Assembly (NCBI GenBank): GCA_934271735.1 | Contig: CAKQSB010000008.1 | Coordinates: 1 to 64,000, forward strand | Source of the DNA: an uncultured Clostridia bacterium | Lineage (GTDB): Bacteria; Bacillota; Clostridia; Christensenellales; Borkfalkiaceae | DNA length: 64,000 nucleotides | Direction: 5' to 3' | In this document: one piece after another, positions 6,936-16,535 of the stretch | Numbering within the stretch: position 1 is the first letter of the stretch | How the letters are laid out: each line of letters opens with the position of its first letter | Notes under the pieces: model-generated | The model's database searches: none | Told to the model about the DNA's origin: nothing | The model's input: the letters and a program-made list of their open reading frames with translations, nothing else | Position numbers and translations under genes: made by a program

Positions 6936-8108
6936 TCAGTAAGATTTCTTTAAAATCTGCGCCATAGATTGAATTATTTTTACGGTTTTTACCGATACGT
7001 TTTCGTCTTCGTAATCTTTCGGCATCGATCCGATTTCGCCGTCATTCAAAGCTTTAACCGCCGCGTCGACCGCATTCAGAAGTCCGTTTTTATTTATACC
7101 CGCAAGCGTGAAACAACCGTTTTCCAAAGCTTCGGGGCGTTCGGTGGATTCTCTTATGCAAACCGCGGCGAAAGGCTTCCCTTCTTTAATGAAAAACGCG
7201 CTTTCTTCGGGGAGCGTACCGCTGTCCGAAACGACGGCGAAAGAATTAAGCTGCAAAGCGCAGTAATCGCGAAATCCGAACGGCTCGCTTAAAACAACCC
7301 TTTTATCGAGTTTAAATCCCGTTTCTTCAAGCTTTTTTCGCGATCTCGGATGACACGAATAGATTATCGGCATATCGTATTTTTCCGCCAAGGCATTTAC
7401 CGATTCGAACAACGTGAAAAAGCTTTTCTCCGAATCGATGTTTTCCTCCCTGTGAGCGGAAAGGAGAATATATTTTTTCTTCTCAAGCCCGAGCCGATTT
7501 AAAATATCGGATTTTTCTATTTTTTCGATATTCGCGCGAAGGACCTCCGCCATAGGCGAACCCGTTACGAAAACCCGACCGTTTTCAAGTCCCGAACAAA
7601 GAAGATTTCGCCGCGCGTTTTCGGTGTAAGCAAGATTTACGTCCGAAATAATGTCGACGATTTTACGGTTCGTCTCCTCGGGTAAACGCTCGTCGTAAGA
7701 TCTGTTTCCCGCTTCCATATGAAAAACGGGAACGTGAAGCCTTTTTGCCGAAATTGCCGACAAACAGGAATTCGTGTCGCCTAAAATCAAGAGCGCGTCG
7801 GGCTTGATTTCTCTTAAAAGCCCGTAAGACTTTTCGATGACGTTACCGAGCGTTTCGCCGAGATTTTTCCCCACAACGTTTAAATTCACATCCGGAAGAT
7901 CGAGCTCGAGATCTTTGAAAAACACGCCGTTTAAAGAATAATCGTAATTCTGCCCCGTGTGAGCCAAGATACAATCGAAATACTTTCTGCACTTTTTTAT
8001 CGTTTCCGAAAGACGGATTATCTCCGGTCTCGTTCCGACGACGATAAGAAGTTTTATTCTCCCGTCATCTTTGAATTTTACGCCGTATTTTTCGTTTTTA
8101 TTCACCAT
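6936..8108 (-). CDS. capG: UDP-N-acetylglucosamine 2-epimerase-type enzyme, last step of UDP-L-FucNAc synthesis (CapG/FnlC)
   Basis: 390 residues in the non-hydrolysing UDP-GlcNAc 2-epimerase (WecB/MnaA) family. The N terminus has VVGTRPEIIRL, followed by HTGQNYD, LGDTNS, HMEAGNRS with LPEETNR, SAHREEN and DSGTLPEE, all standard active-site segments. Because it follows CapE and CapF it is assigned as the 2-epimerase that yields UDP-N-acetyl-L-fucosamine. The start at 8108 is preferred to the ATG at 8120, because GAGGTG lies just upstream of it. It is cytoplasmic. It lies 41 nt downstream of capF, in the same operon. Confidence 0.9.
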   Translation of the reverse strand: MVNKNEKYGVKFKDDGRIKLLIVVGTRPEIIRLSETIKKCRKYFDCILAHTGQNYDYSLNGVFFKDLELDLPDVNLNVVGKNLGETLGNVIEKSYGLLREIKPDALLILGDTNSCLSAISAKRLHVPVFHMEAGNRSYDERLPEETNRKIVDIISDVNLAYTENARRNLLCSGLENGRVFVTGSPMAEVLRANIEKIEKSDILNRLGLEKKKYILLSAHREENIDSEKSFFTLFESVNALAEKYDMPIIYSCHPRSRKKLEETGFKLDKRVVLSEPFGFRDYCALQLNSFAVVSDSGTLPEESAFFIKEGKPFAAVCIRESTERPEALENGCFTLAGINKNGLLNAVDAAVKALNDGEIGSMPKDYEDENVSVKTVKIIQSMAQILKKSY

Positions 8109-8149
8109 ATCACACCTCATAAGCCCGCCTATAAGCCGATTAACGGCTA

Positions 8150-9322
8150 TTATACGTTTTCATAAAACGTATCGGGGAAAGATATATCAAACTGTTCGTT
8201 CGCCCACATAAGCGTTACTAAATTTTCGGTTTCGCTTAAGTTTTTAATGCTGTGAGTAAACCCCGGGAGCATATAAACGGCTTGCGGATTCTCGCCGCTT
8301 ACCGTAAATTCCCGAATTTCCCCCGTCGCGAGATTTCTTTCTTTTATCAAAGCATTTCCCGACACCACAACGAATATTTCCCATTTGCCGTTATGCCAGT
8401 GCTCGCCCTTTGTTACGCCGGGTTTCGATACGTTCACCGAGAACTGTCCGCATTTTTCCGTTTTGAAAATCTCCGTAAAGCTCCCCCGTTCGTCCTTTTT
8501 TGATAAAAACGGATAAACTGTTTTATCCTCGGGAAGATAGGAAAGATATGTCGAAAACAATTTCTTTTCAAACGAACCCGAAGGTATTTCGGGCATTATG
8601 AGCGTTTCGGGCTGACTTTTGAAAATTCGTAACGTCTTTACGATTTCGCCGAGCGTTTTTTCGTGCGTTACGGGTACGAAACAGAACTCCTCGCCGTCGC
8701 GACTTTCTCGCCTATGTTCCTTGTTTTCCAAAGCGTTTAGAAGCTCGCAGACAAGGTCGTCGATATAAACGAGTTCGAGTTTAATTTTTTCGTCCGTTAT
8801 AACGACGGGAATATTGCGGGCGATATTATAACAAAAGGTCGCCACCGCGCTGTTATAGTTCGGTTTGCACCACTTCCCGAAAACGTTCGGAAACCTGTAA
8901 ACGAATACTTTTTCGTTTGTTTCGGCGGCGTAATCGAAAATGATTTTTTCGGCTTGCCTTTTGCTTTCAGCGTAGCCTTCGTTATATCTCCTTTTCATTT
9001 CCGCCTGAACGGAAGAAGAAAGCATAACGGGACGATTGCCGCTTTTTTTAAGTTCGGAAACAAGTTTTTCGGTCAATCCGACGTTTCCGTCGGCGTACTC
9101 GGCTTCGTTTTCGGGGCGATTTACCCCTGCAAGGTGAAAAACGAAATCGGCTTTTTCGCAAAAACTTTCGAAATCGTTTTCCGAAACTCCCTTATCAAAC
9201 TCAAATATCTCGTCTATTTTAATGTTCGGTCTTGTTTTGTCCTTACCGTATTTTATATTTTTCAACGCCGCGCAAAGATTTTTTCCGATAAAGCCGCTCG
9301 CACCCGTCACAAGAACGTTCAT
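8150..9322 (-). CDS. capF: CapF/FnlB: bifunctional reductase-cupin of UDP-L-FucNAc synthesis
   Basis: 390 residues. The N-terminal Rossmann SDR domain has GASGFIGKN (7-15) and the catalytic Tyr117-x3-Lys121 pair in GYAESK. The C-terminal cupin (about 275-390) has GEHWH (His308, His310), Glu315 and PGFTHSI (His357) as metal ligands, and ends with the CapF-typical MWANEQFD. In Staphylococcus aureus CapF the cupin epimerises C3 and the SDR domain reduces C4 of the CapE product. Domain order and end sequences match closely. Its start overlaps the capE stop as ATGA, so the two are translationally coupled. Confidence 0.93.
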   Translation of the reverse strand: MNVLVTGASGFIGKNLCAALKNIKYGKDKTRPNIKIDEIFEFDKGVSENDFESFCEKADFVFHLAGVNRPENEAEYADGNVGLTEKLVSELKKSGNRPVMLSSSVQAEMKRRYNEGYAESKRQAEKIIFDYAAETNEKVFVYRFPNVFGKWCKPNYNSAVATFCYNIARNIPVVITDEKIKLELVYIDDLVCELLNALENKEHRRESRDGEEFCFVPVTHEKTLGEIVKTLRIFKSQPETLIMPEIPSGSFEKKLFSTYLSYLPEDKTVYPFLSKKDERGSFTEIFKTEKCGQFSVNVSKPGVTKGEHWHNGKWEIFVVVSGNALIKERNLATGEIREFTVSGENPQAVYMLPGFTHSIKNLSETENLVTLMWANEQFDISFPDTFYENV

Positions 9323-10359
9323 TTTTTATAGTTCTCCAGTTCTCTTTTTACATACTCCGTGGAAAGCAGAATATCTTTGATTTCCGAAACGCTTAAAAGT
9401 TTTGCGTTTGCGGAATTGAATTCTTTCAAAACATTTCTTTCTTTATCGCCTACCGCGAAATACTTGTCGTAATTAAGTCCCCTGTTGTCCGCGGGAACGC
9501 GATAAAACTCACCCATATCCTCGGCTTTTGCACACTCCTCGTTCGTGAGAAGGGTTTCGTAAGTTTTTTCGCCGTGGCGGATACCTATAAAGCTGACCGC
9601 GTTTTTATCCGCACCGAAAAGATCCGAAACTGCTTCGGCTTGGTCTTTTATCGTTGCGGACGGCGCTTTACGGATAAACAAATCGCCGTTTTCGCCGTGC
9701 TCGAAAGCGTATAAAACAAGCCCTACGGCCTCGTCCAAAGTCATTATAAATCTCGTCATCGAAGGCTCGGTTACGGTTATCGGCAAGCCGTTTTTTATCT
9801 GCTCTATCCAAAGAGGAACAACCGAACCTCTCGAACAAAGCACGTTTCCGTATCTCGTGCAGATAATTTTGGTTTTACACGAGTTTCTGGATCTTGCAAC
9901 GGCTATTTTTTCCTCGATGCCTTTCGTCATACCCATCGCGTTCACGGGGTACGCCGCTTTATCCGTGGACAGGCAGATAACCGTTTCTACGCCCGCTTCT
10001 ATCGCCGCGCCAAGAACGTTATCCGTACCGATGATGTTGGTTTTAACCGCTTCCATAGGGAAAAATTCGCAGCTCGGAACTTGTTTCAGCGCCGCGGCGT
10101 GGAAAATGTAATCAACGCCGGAAATCGCGTTTTTAATAGACGAAATATCCCTTACGTCGCCTATATAATACTTGATTTTTTTAGCGTATTCGGGCATCTT
10201 AAGCTGAAACTCGTGGCGCATATCGTCCTGTTTTTTCTCGTCTCTCGAAAAAATGCGGATTTCGCCTATATCCGTTTTCAGAAAGTTGGATAAAACCGCT
10301 CTGCCGAAACTACCCGTTCCGCCCGTTATCATAAGTGTTTTTCCGTTAAATACCGACAT
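9319..10359 (-). CDS. capE: CapE/FnlA: UDP-GlcNAc 4,6-dehydratase/5-epimerase
   Basis: 346 residues, the length of S. aureus CapE and very similar to it along the whole chain from memory. The NADP loop is GGTGSFG (13-19), followed by RDEKKQDDMR, AAALKQVPSCEF and STDKAAYP. Where classical SDR enzymes have YxxxK this reads Met142-GMT-Lys146, as I recall for CapE/FlaA1-type enzymes. The C-terminal half has RHGEKTYETLL and the family tail EYVRNEL-like EYVKRELENY. It commits UDP-GlcNAc to UDP-L-FucNAc, a capsule or exopolysaccharide sugar. It overlaps the flippase gene by 14 nt. Confidence 0.94.
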   Translation of the reverse strand: MSVFNGKTLMITGGTGSFGRAVLSNFLKTDIGEIRIFSRDEKKQDDMRHEFQLKMPEYAKKIKYYIGDVRDISSIKNAISGVDYIFHAAALKQVPSCEFFPMEAVKTNIIGTDNVLGAAIEAGVETVICLSTDKAAYPVNAMGMTKGIEEKIAVARSRNSCKTKIICTRYGNVLCSRGSVVPLWIEQIKNGLPITVTEPSMTRFIMTLDEAVGLVLYAFEHGENGDLFIRKAPSATIKDQAEAVSDLFGADKNAVSFIGIRHGEKTYETLLTNEECAKAEDMGEFYRVPADNRGLNYDKYFAVGDKERNVLKEFNSANAKLLSVSEIKDILLSTEYVKRELENYKK

Positions 10360-11737
10360 TTTCTTCCTGTCCTTTATTTTTTACGGCAGCCGAGCCGCCG
10401 TTGTTTTTTATAAAAATTTCCAGCGATATCGTTTGCAGAACGCAATATACCGCAAGTATCGTCGCGTTACATAACACGACAGATTCCCAGCCGAAACCGA
10501 GTTTCTCCGCAAAAACGGAAAATACGATTTTTATCGCCGCACCCGCCCCGAACGCTATCGCCTGCAATTTTACTTTTCCCATTCCGCACACGATCGAAGA
10601 CAACATTCCGCTGTACGCGAACGCGCCGCCGAAAAACGCAAAAATCACCGCGCGGGAATAAGTTACCGTAACTTTTCCTTCTCCGAGCCAGACGTTCATA
10701 AGCGGTTGTAAAAACGGGATTACGGCGAATTGCATAGCAATCGCTATAGCGCCGAAAATCCTGATTTTTCCGTATAGTTTTTTTATCCACGCGAAATCTT
10801 TTTCCGCTAAGGCTTTCGTCACGACCGACCAGACGGGCGTCATCGCGAGCGTTACCGCCATCGATAAAACGCTTGTTATTTTATAGTAAAACGAATACTC
10901 CGTCGTAAGCTCGGGAGAGAAAAATCTCGTTATAAAAAACTCGTTTGTGTTTACGATAAGCATATAAAAGACCTGACAGAGGAAGAACATCCCGCCCACC
11001 GACAGAACCTTTTTGCAATGCTCTTTCGTTATATATCCGAATTCCGGTTTTACGCTTTTCAGCTTTGTTAAAAACAGAATTATCCCCGCCGCAAGAAGCG
11101 GAAAGTTCGCGATCACCGCGTACGCCTCGGCCGCCCGAAGAAGAGCTTCTTCCGCCGATCCGAAACGAAAAACAAGCGCGAAAACAAGCTGAAAAAGACC
11201 GACCGCGAGCGTTAAAAGGTCGTTTACCGCCGATAACTGCAAGGCGTAAAACAGCGAACTCACAAAGGTAAGCATAAACCTCATACATATCGCAAGAAAC
11301 ACGAAAAACACCGATAATTTAAGCGTTTTTTGAGAAATTACGCCAACCGATACGTTAAACAGTTCGTTTACGTCCGCATATAATATGACCGCCGTCCCGA
11401 CCGCAAAAATCAATGCGCCCGCAACAACAATCGAGATGAGTCCCGAGGAAATAATACTTCTCGCTTTCCTTTCGTCGTTTTCCGAAAATGCCTTTACGAG
11501 ATTGTTTCTTATTCCGTTTCCGATACCGAGATCGAACGAAAGAACCCAGGTTAAAACAGATAATAACGTAAACCATACGCCGAGAACGACGTCGTTATCG
11601 AAATACCCGATAAACGCAGGCGTCGAAAAAAACGAGACCAAAAGCGCGATACCTTTGATAACGAACGAAAACGTTACGTTTTTTATTATTATTTTATCCT
11701 TTAAGGACTTTTTTTCAAAGATTTCGATCGCTTTCAT
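10346..11737 (-). CDS. Wzx-type polysaccharide flippase
   Basis: 463 residues with about 12-14 hydrophobic helices spread over the whole chain. The first segment is basic then hydrophobic without a cleavage site. FDLGIGNGIRNNLVKAF near residue 70 is the conserved loop of MOP-superfamily oligosaccharide flippases. It should move undecaprenyl-linked repeat units to the outer face of the membrane, where the polymerase encoded at 12942-13967 acts. It lies between a glycosyltransferase and capE on the same transcript. Wzx proteins are too diverse for the substrate to be inferred. Confidence 0.85.
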   Translation of the reverse strand: MKAIEIFEKKSLKDKIIIKNVTFSFVIKGIALLVSFFSTPAFIGYFDNDVVLGVWFTLLSVLTWVLSFDLGIGNGIRNNLVKAFSENDERKARSIISSGLISIVVAGALIFAVGTAVILYADVNELFNVSVGVISQKTLKLSVFFVFLAICMRFMLTFVSSLFYALQLSAVNDLLTLAVGLFQLVFALVFRFGSAEEALLRAAEAYAVIANFPLLAAGIILFLTKLKSVKPEFGYITKEHCKKVLSVGGMFFLCQVFYMLIVNTNEFFITRFFSPELTTEYSFYYKITSVLSMAVTLAMTPVWSVVTKALAEKDFAWIKKLYGKIRIFGAIAIAMQFAVIPFLQPLMNVWLGEGKVTVTYSRAVIFAFFGGAFAYSGMLSSIVCGMGKVKLQAIAFGAGAAIKIVFSVFAEKLGFGWESVVLCNATILAVYCVLQTISLEIFIKNNGGSAAVKNKGQEENVGI

Positions 11738-11785
11738 TTATGCCTGTCTGTCCGTTGCCCTGCCTTTCTGTCTGTTCTTTTCTGT

Positions 11786-12928
11786 TTATCGGTTGTTCTT
11801 CGGCTTATCGAATAAATCTTTCAATTCATACGAAAAGCGTTTATCGAGAAACGTGATAAGTTCGTTTTGCCCGTTGTTATTTTTTACGTCGATTTTCATT
11901 ATCGCTTCCGCAATCGATTGCGGCGTTTGCTTGTCGTAATAGTAAAGGCTTTCCCCCACGGCTGATTTTTCGACGGCAGGTATTTTCGCGCTCAGAACAA
12001 TCAATCCGTTCGATAAATAAGAAAGAATTTTCGACGGAAAAGAACTCGAATTGAAATCCGCTTCGGGGTTTTGCGTGCATAAACCTATATCCGCGCTCTG
12101 AATTGCTTTTTTATAATCTTCGCCGAACTTAACGCCGCCGTAAACGACACTGCAAACCGATTTTTTGTTTGTTTTACCTGCAAGATTCCGGATATTTTCG
12201 ATTTCCTCGTCCGTTCCGCCGCCTAAAATAATTATTTCGTATTTTTCGGGAAGGAACTCCGCGGCTCTTACGGCGATTTCCGCTCCGCCTTTGTTTTTAT
12301 CGAGCGTACCCGCGTAAACAACGCGTATTTTGTCTCCGCTTTTTGCCGCGATAAGTCTCTTCTCCTCTCTGCAAACCCCGTTTAAAACGACAAACGGTTT
12401 TTTCTCTTTGTTTACTATATCGTTAAGTTCTGCGGCGGAAAAAAGATATCCGTCCGCAAAAGCGAGATTTTTTATTTCTTCTTGCACGGCTTTTTCTCCC
12501 GTGCGGGACGCGTCGGAATAAATTTCTTCCGTTTCGATTATCAGTTTCGATTTAAGCTTATTTTTAAATCGTTTATACAGCTTCGCGTAACCCAGAGAAT
12601 GGTATATAAGAACTATATCGTCCTCTTTCGCGTTTTCGAGGATATATTTTTCAAGTCCCCGACGGATTTTTGCGAGTCTTATAAATCTCCCCGCTATTCC
12701 GCGATACGGCATGACGTCGAAAGTTTGCAAAACCACGTCGCTACCGAGCGTTCTTTTCTCCGCTTTTATCTTTTTCGGCGATTTTTCGCCGAAAGCCGAA
12801 ACTATCTCCGTTTTAAAGCCGTTTTCGACGAGTTTTTCGGTTATATAATTTATTTTATCGTTTGCTGCAACGAACGCGCCCGCCGTTTCTTTATCGGTGT
12901 AATAGCTTACGTAATAAACCCTGCCCAT
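11786..12928 (-). CDS. Glycosyltransferase, GT4-like (GT-B fold)
   Basis: 380 residues, GT-B fold. The C-terminal donor domain contains VVYAGTLDKNKG (about 225-236), the start of the nucleotide-sugar binding half, and later FPSKILSYLSNG, the region where GT4 enzymes bind the diphosphate. No signal peptide or membrane segment is seen, so it should be cytosolic or peripheral on the membrane. AAGGGG lies about 9 nt before the ATG. It is placed between the polymerase and flippase genes, so it probably adds one sugar to the repeat unit. The donor is unknown. Confidence 0.75.
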   Translation of the reverse strand: MGRVYYVSYYTDKETAGAFVAANDKINYITEKLVENGFKTEIVSAFGEKSPKKIKAEKRTLGSDVVLQTFDVMPYRGIAGRFIRLAKIRRGLEKYILENAKEDDIVLIYHSLGYAKLYKRFKNKLKSKLIIETEEIYSDASRTGEKAVQEEIKNLAFADGYLFSAAELNDIVNKEKKPFVVLNGVCREEKRLIAAKSGDKIRVVYAGTLDKNKGGAEIAVRAAEFLPEKYEIIILGGGTDEEIENIRNLAGKTNKKSVCSVVYGGVKFGEDYKKAIQSADIGLCTQNPEADFNSSSFPSKILSYLSNGLIVLSAKIPAVEKSAVGESLYYYDKQTPQSIAEAIMKIDVKNNNGQNELITFLDKRFSYELKDLFDKPKNNR

Positions 12929-12941
12929 AGCTTAACGCCCC

Positions 12942-13967
12942 TTATAAAAAGCCGAACGGCAACGTGCCGAAATTGCCGACGAAAAACAGGAAGCACGCAA
13001 CGCATAAAGCGTTACACAAAATATTCAGCATCAACCCGTCCTTTTCGGTTTTTACGTTTATACCCGCAACGATTTCGGGAATCAGCAGCGATAAATACAG
13101 CGAAAGCGGAAAAGCCGTTCTCGCTATCGTTTCGTGAATGGACGAAAGCGAATATATGCAAACAAGCAGAAGCAGAATATTTTCAATGCCCGATTTTTCT
13201 TCGCTGCCCGAGATAAAAATCGAAACGACATACAAAACGAGGTACATAAAAAACATAGTGTACGACCCGTTCGGCTCGGTTTCGGCTCCCTTTCCGTAGT
13301 ACACATAGCTTAAAAGCCTGACGATCTGTTCTTTAAACAAAAAGCATAACGCCACGCCAAAAAGAACGAACGGCAACGCGGTTTTCTTGATTTTCACATA
13401 GTACAGCGGATATAATACAAAACACAGAACCGCCGACTTATGGAAAAAACATGCAATAAGCGTTATAAGGATAAATCGGACAAGCTTTTTGTTTTTTATA
13501 AAAACGTACGCGGCAAAACATAAACTCATCGCTATGCCTTGTCTTAACCCGCTGAAAGTCACGATAAAATTTCCGAACGCAAAATACGAGGTTACGCTGA
13601 GGAGCGGACGCGCCGAATACTTATACATTACGTAAAAAATCGGCGCTTGAATTATTATCGTTACCGTTATAAGAAACGCCCTTTCGCCGAAACCCGCGAG
13701 ATACAGAAGCTTATTCAAAAGCACATATCCCGTTTCGAAATTAAGATATTTCATATTGAACGAAAGCGCGACTTCTTTTCCGATTTCTTCGTAAGCGGGA
13801 ATATAAACGGACAAATCCGTTCCGACGGAAAAGGATCTTAGCCCTTGAAAAAGAATTACGGTTAAAGCGGTCGGCAAGAAAAACGCCTTACGTTCGCAAT
13901 CTTTGAAAAACGAAGACGCCGCTCTGAAAATAAATATTAAAAATATCAGACCGCAATAGTAAATCAT
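12942..13967 (-). CDS. EpsG-family membrane protein, likely polysaccharide polymerase
   Basis: 341 residues, about 9-10 transmembrane helices. The family marks of EpsG are present: R-x4-GTD-x3-Y (RSFSVGTDLSVY), FETGYVLLNKL, SGLRQGIAMSL and FHKSA. EpsG-like proteins fill the Wzy role of joining repeat units at the outer face of the membrane. Upstream of the ATG no strong ribosome site is visible (only GGAA), so translation may be weak or coupled to the gene before it. Confidence 0.85.
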   Translation of the reverse strand: MIYYCGLIFLIFIFRAASSFFKDCERKAFFLPTALTVILFQGLRSFSVGTDLSVYIPAYEEIGKEVALSFNMKYLNFETGYVLLNKLLYLAGFGERAFLITVTIIIQAPIFYVMYKYSARPLLSVTSYFAFGNFIVTFSGLRQGIAMSLCFAAYVFIKNKKLVRFILITLIACFFHKSAVLCFVLYPLYYVKIKKTALPFVLFGVALCFLFKEQIVRLLSYVYYGKGAETEPNGSYTMFFMYLVLYVVSIFISGSEEKSGIENILLLLVCIYSLSSIHETIARTAFPLSLYLSLLIPEIVAGINVKTEKDGLMLNILCNALCVACFLFFVGNFGTLPFGFL

Positions 13968-14018
13968 TTGTCAGGTTTCAATTCCGTATTTCGTTAAGTT
14001 TTATATGTCGACTATGTT

Positions 14019-15245
14019 TTATGTGTCGGTTTTCCCGAAAAATCCTCTGTAGATACCGATATATTCGTCCGCGATTTTGCTTACGCCGTAAAGTTTTCCG
14101 GCTTTTTCGCTTATCGCTATTTTGTCGTATTTTTCCCCGAGAGCTTTTTTCAACGCCTCGAAAAGTTCTTCCTCGTTGCCGTTTCCCACAAAAACGCAGT
14201 CGCTTGTCGCAATTTGTTCGGGCGCGCCGGCTCTGAAACCCACGACGGGCGTTCCCGCGCATAAGCTTTCCGCCGTAACCATCGAAAACGTTTCCCGTTT
14301 ACTCGTCAAAAGGGTTACGTCAGCTATGGAATAATACTCGGCAAGAACGTTTCTGTCCGCTATTTTCCCGAGAAGAATCACGTTTTCGGGCATTTTCAAA
14401 CCCTTTTCGCAATCGCCCGCGATTATGAATTTTACGTTTTCGGCGCGCATTTTTTCGGCGAGCCTTAAAACGTAATATCCGCCCTTTAAATCGTTTTTAT
14501 CGTCACGCAAAATCGTGGTTGCGTGAAAAACGATTTTTTCGTTTCCGTACCCTTTGCGTAAGCGAAGTTCGTCAGCGTTTCTTAAACGAAAAACGCTTGT
14601 GTCCACGCAGTTATAAACCACTTCGTTTCTTTTGTCTTTTAAAATCGGCGAACGTTCCGCTCTCGATTTTACCCACGGCGAAACGGAAGTTATCGTAAGA
14701 TTTTCGTTATCGAAACCGTCGAACGCTGCTTTCATTTTAAGCCAGGATTTATGCGTGTTATCGAAAAACAGGCTTTTTGTTTCTGTTTTCAGCCTCGGAC
14801 AGTTGCCGCAGCCCGTCTTCCACTTTTCGCAAGTCAGCGAATGTCCGCAGTTTGCCGTATACATAAACTCGGCGTGAAGAGTGACAACGGTTTTGATTTT
14901 TCTTTCTTTAATCTTTTCGACAAGATTATATACGTTTACGAAATACCCGTTTAAACAATGAAGATGCACGACGGACGGGTTTTCTTTTTTTATTATTTTA
15001 AGGATTTTTCTCGTCGATAAAAAACAACCGCCGTACATAAATCCGCTTATCCGCGAAAAAAGGTTATTAATTTTCGCGTAGGCTTCCGAACAGACTTTAT
15101 ACACGTTTTTTTCGTCGGTTTTTTCCCCTCTTCCGTACAAAACCACGCTTTCTGTCCCTCTTTTCAGGTATTCTTTATGCAGGCTCTGAACGATATACCC
15201 CGTACTGCCCTTACCGTACACGCAATTTATCTGCAAAACTTTCAT
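14019..15245 (-). CDS. Glycosyltransferase family 4
   Basis: 408 residues from the ATG at 15245, which overlaps the previous gene's TGA and has GAGGG upstream. An in-frame ATG 6 codons earlier lies inside the previous gene and is less likely. The N-terminal half has GKGSTGYI near the start and the cysteine-rich CGHSLTCEKWKTGCGNCP found in a subset of GT4 enzymes. The C-terminal half has the retaining E-x7-E motif in RETFSMVTAE, followed by GTPVVGFRAGAPEQI. It transfers a sugar from an NDP donor during repeat-unit assembly on the cytoplasmic face. Confidence 0.9.
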   Translation of the reverse strand: MKVLQINCVYGKGSTGYIVQSLHKEYLKRGTESVVLYGRGEKTDEKNVYKVCSEAYAKINNLFSRISGFMYGGCFLSTRKILKIIKKENPSVVHLHCLNGYFVNVYNLVEKIKERKIKTVVTLHAEFMYTANCGHSLTCEKWKTGCGNCPRLKTETKSLFFDNTHKSWLKMKAAFDGFDNENLTITSVSPWVKSRAERSPILKDKRNEVVYNCVDTSVFRLRNADELRLRKGYGNEKIVFHATTILRDDKNDLKGGYYVLRLAEKMRAENVKFIIAGDCEKGLKMPENVILLGKIADRNVLAEYYSIADVTLLTSKRETFSMVTAESLCAGTPVVGFRAGAPEQIATSDCVFVGNGNEEELFEALKKALGEKYDKIAISEKAGKLYGVSKIADEYIGIYRGFFGKTDT

Positions 15246-16513
15246 AAAGGCAAACCCTCGCAAACGTTTTCGAGTATTCCGTAAATCTCCTCGCCGTTTC
15301 TTTTTAAATCGTGGTATTCTATCGCAAGGCGGCGGGCGTTTCCGATATACGTTTCCCCGCTTTCCTTAAAAGCCGAAATAAGCGTTTTTTCCAGCTCGGC
15401 TTTACTTGTCGCGACATATGCCGCGGAGTTTTTCGAAAAGTATTTTACGGATGAAATATTCTCCGGTCCGTAAACGAAAATCTTCCTGCCCGAAGATACA
15501 AGATCGGCAATCTTCGCCGAAATCGAGTATTTCACAAGATCGACGGATTCTTCGTCGAACGCTTCGGTATGCACGAGAATTTCCGCACCGCAAAGCGTTT
15601 TAAGATATTCTTCCCCCTTAACCTCTTTGCGAATTTCAATCGTTTTTACCCCCGACAACGCCGCAAGAATTTTCTCGTCCGTTTCGCCCGTGTAAACAAT
15701 AAGCTTGTAACATTTTCCTTTTTCTGCGTTTATCTTCTCCAAAGCTTTTCCGATTTCGATTAAAGAAACGTATCTGTTTCGGGCAAGATTTCCGAGATAT
15801 ACGGCGGCGGTTTCGTCGCGTTTGTCGGCGGGACAATAATTTTTAGCGTCTGTCGGCGAGATTAAGCCGCCGGTCATAACGGTTTTGCATAACACGCCGA
15901 ATTCTTTTTCGTAAGAAGATTTAAGCTCGTCGCTTATCGTCACGGCGCAACGAGCTTTTCCCGTAAGCTTACGCATTTTTTTGCGTATTTTATCGATTTG
16001 CAGGCGTTTGAAAAGTCCGCCTTTGTTCTTTATAAAACAATAATCGTCACAAATGTATATAACAATCGGCAGATTGTGTTTTTTCGATATTTTAAGCGCG
16101 AGATCGTAAATAAACCCCGAATAACCGGGTGCGACGAAAAGGCAATCGGGCTTTTCTTTTTCTACCCATAAATCGAGTTTTTTGCCGCCAAAGCCCGAAA
16201 TCTTCCACACGATATCCCTTAAAACAAGCTTAAACGGGCTTCTTTTAACCGCCCGGGCGTTTGAGGTTGCTTTTTCTCCGTTTTGCGCGAAAAAAACCTC
16301 GCCGCCTTTTGCGTTAAAAGAAAAAACGCTTTTTAAAGCTTCCTTGTCGGTTATTCTGTAATAAGAACTACATTTATCCTCGTCCGGCAAAACGTTCTGA
16401 ACGTAAAACTGGCAAAGCTCTTCTTTTTTGAACGCCGAAAAAAGCGTGAGAAAAGTTTTGCCCATATTATTTGTCCGACATATCGGATTGTGAGACAGAA
16501 TAAGAACTTTCAC
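15242..16513 (-). CDS. Glycosyltransferase, GT4-like
   Basis: 423 residues. The start is GTG at 16513, preceded by AAAGGTG. The chain begins KVLILSHNPICRTNNMGKT, typical of the N-terminal acceptor domain of GT-B enzymes, and has CLFVAPGYSGFIYDLAL and a central VAVYLGN-like strand (AAVYLGNLARNRY) opening the donor domain. The usual E-x7-E motif is less clear than in its neighbour. It lies 22 nt downstream of the GT2 gene and is coupled to the following GT4 gene by an ATGA overlap. Confidence 0.75.
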   Translation of the reverse strand: MKVLILSHNPICRTNNMGKTFLTLFSAFKKEELCQFYVQNVLPDEDKCSSYYRITDKEALKSVFSFNAKGGEVFFAQNGEKATSNARAVKRSPFKLVLRDIVWKISGFGGKKLDLWVEKEKPDCLFVAPGYSGFIYDLALKISKKHNLPIVIYICDDYCFIKNKGGLFKRLQIDKIRKKMRKLTGKARCAVTISDELKSSYEKEFGVLCKTVMTGGLISPTDAKNYCPADKRDETAAVYLGNLARNRYVSLIEIGKALEKINAEKGKCYKLIVYTGETDEKILAALSGVKTIEIRKEVKGEEYLKTLCGAEILVHTEAFDEESVDLVKYSISAKIADLVSSGRKIFVYGPENISSVKYFSKNSAAYVATSKAELEKTLISAFKESGETYIGNARRLAIEYHDLKRNGEEIYGILENVCEGLPL

Positions 16514-16535
16514 GTTACACCTTTATCGACGTTTA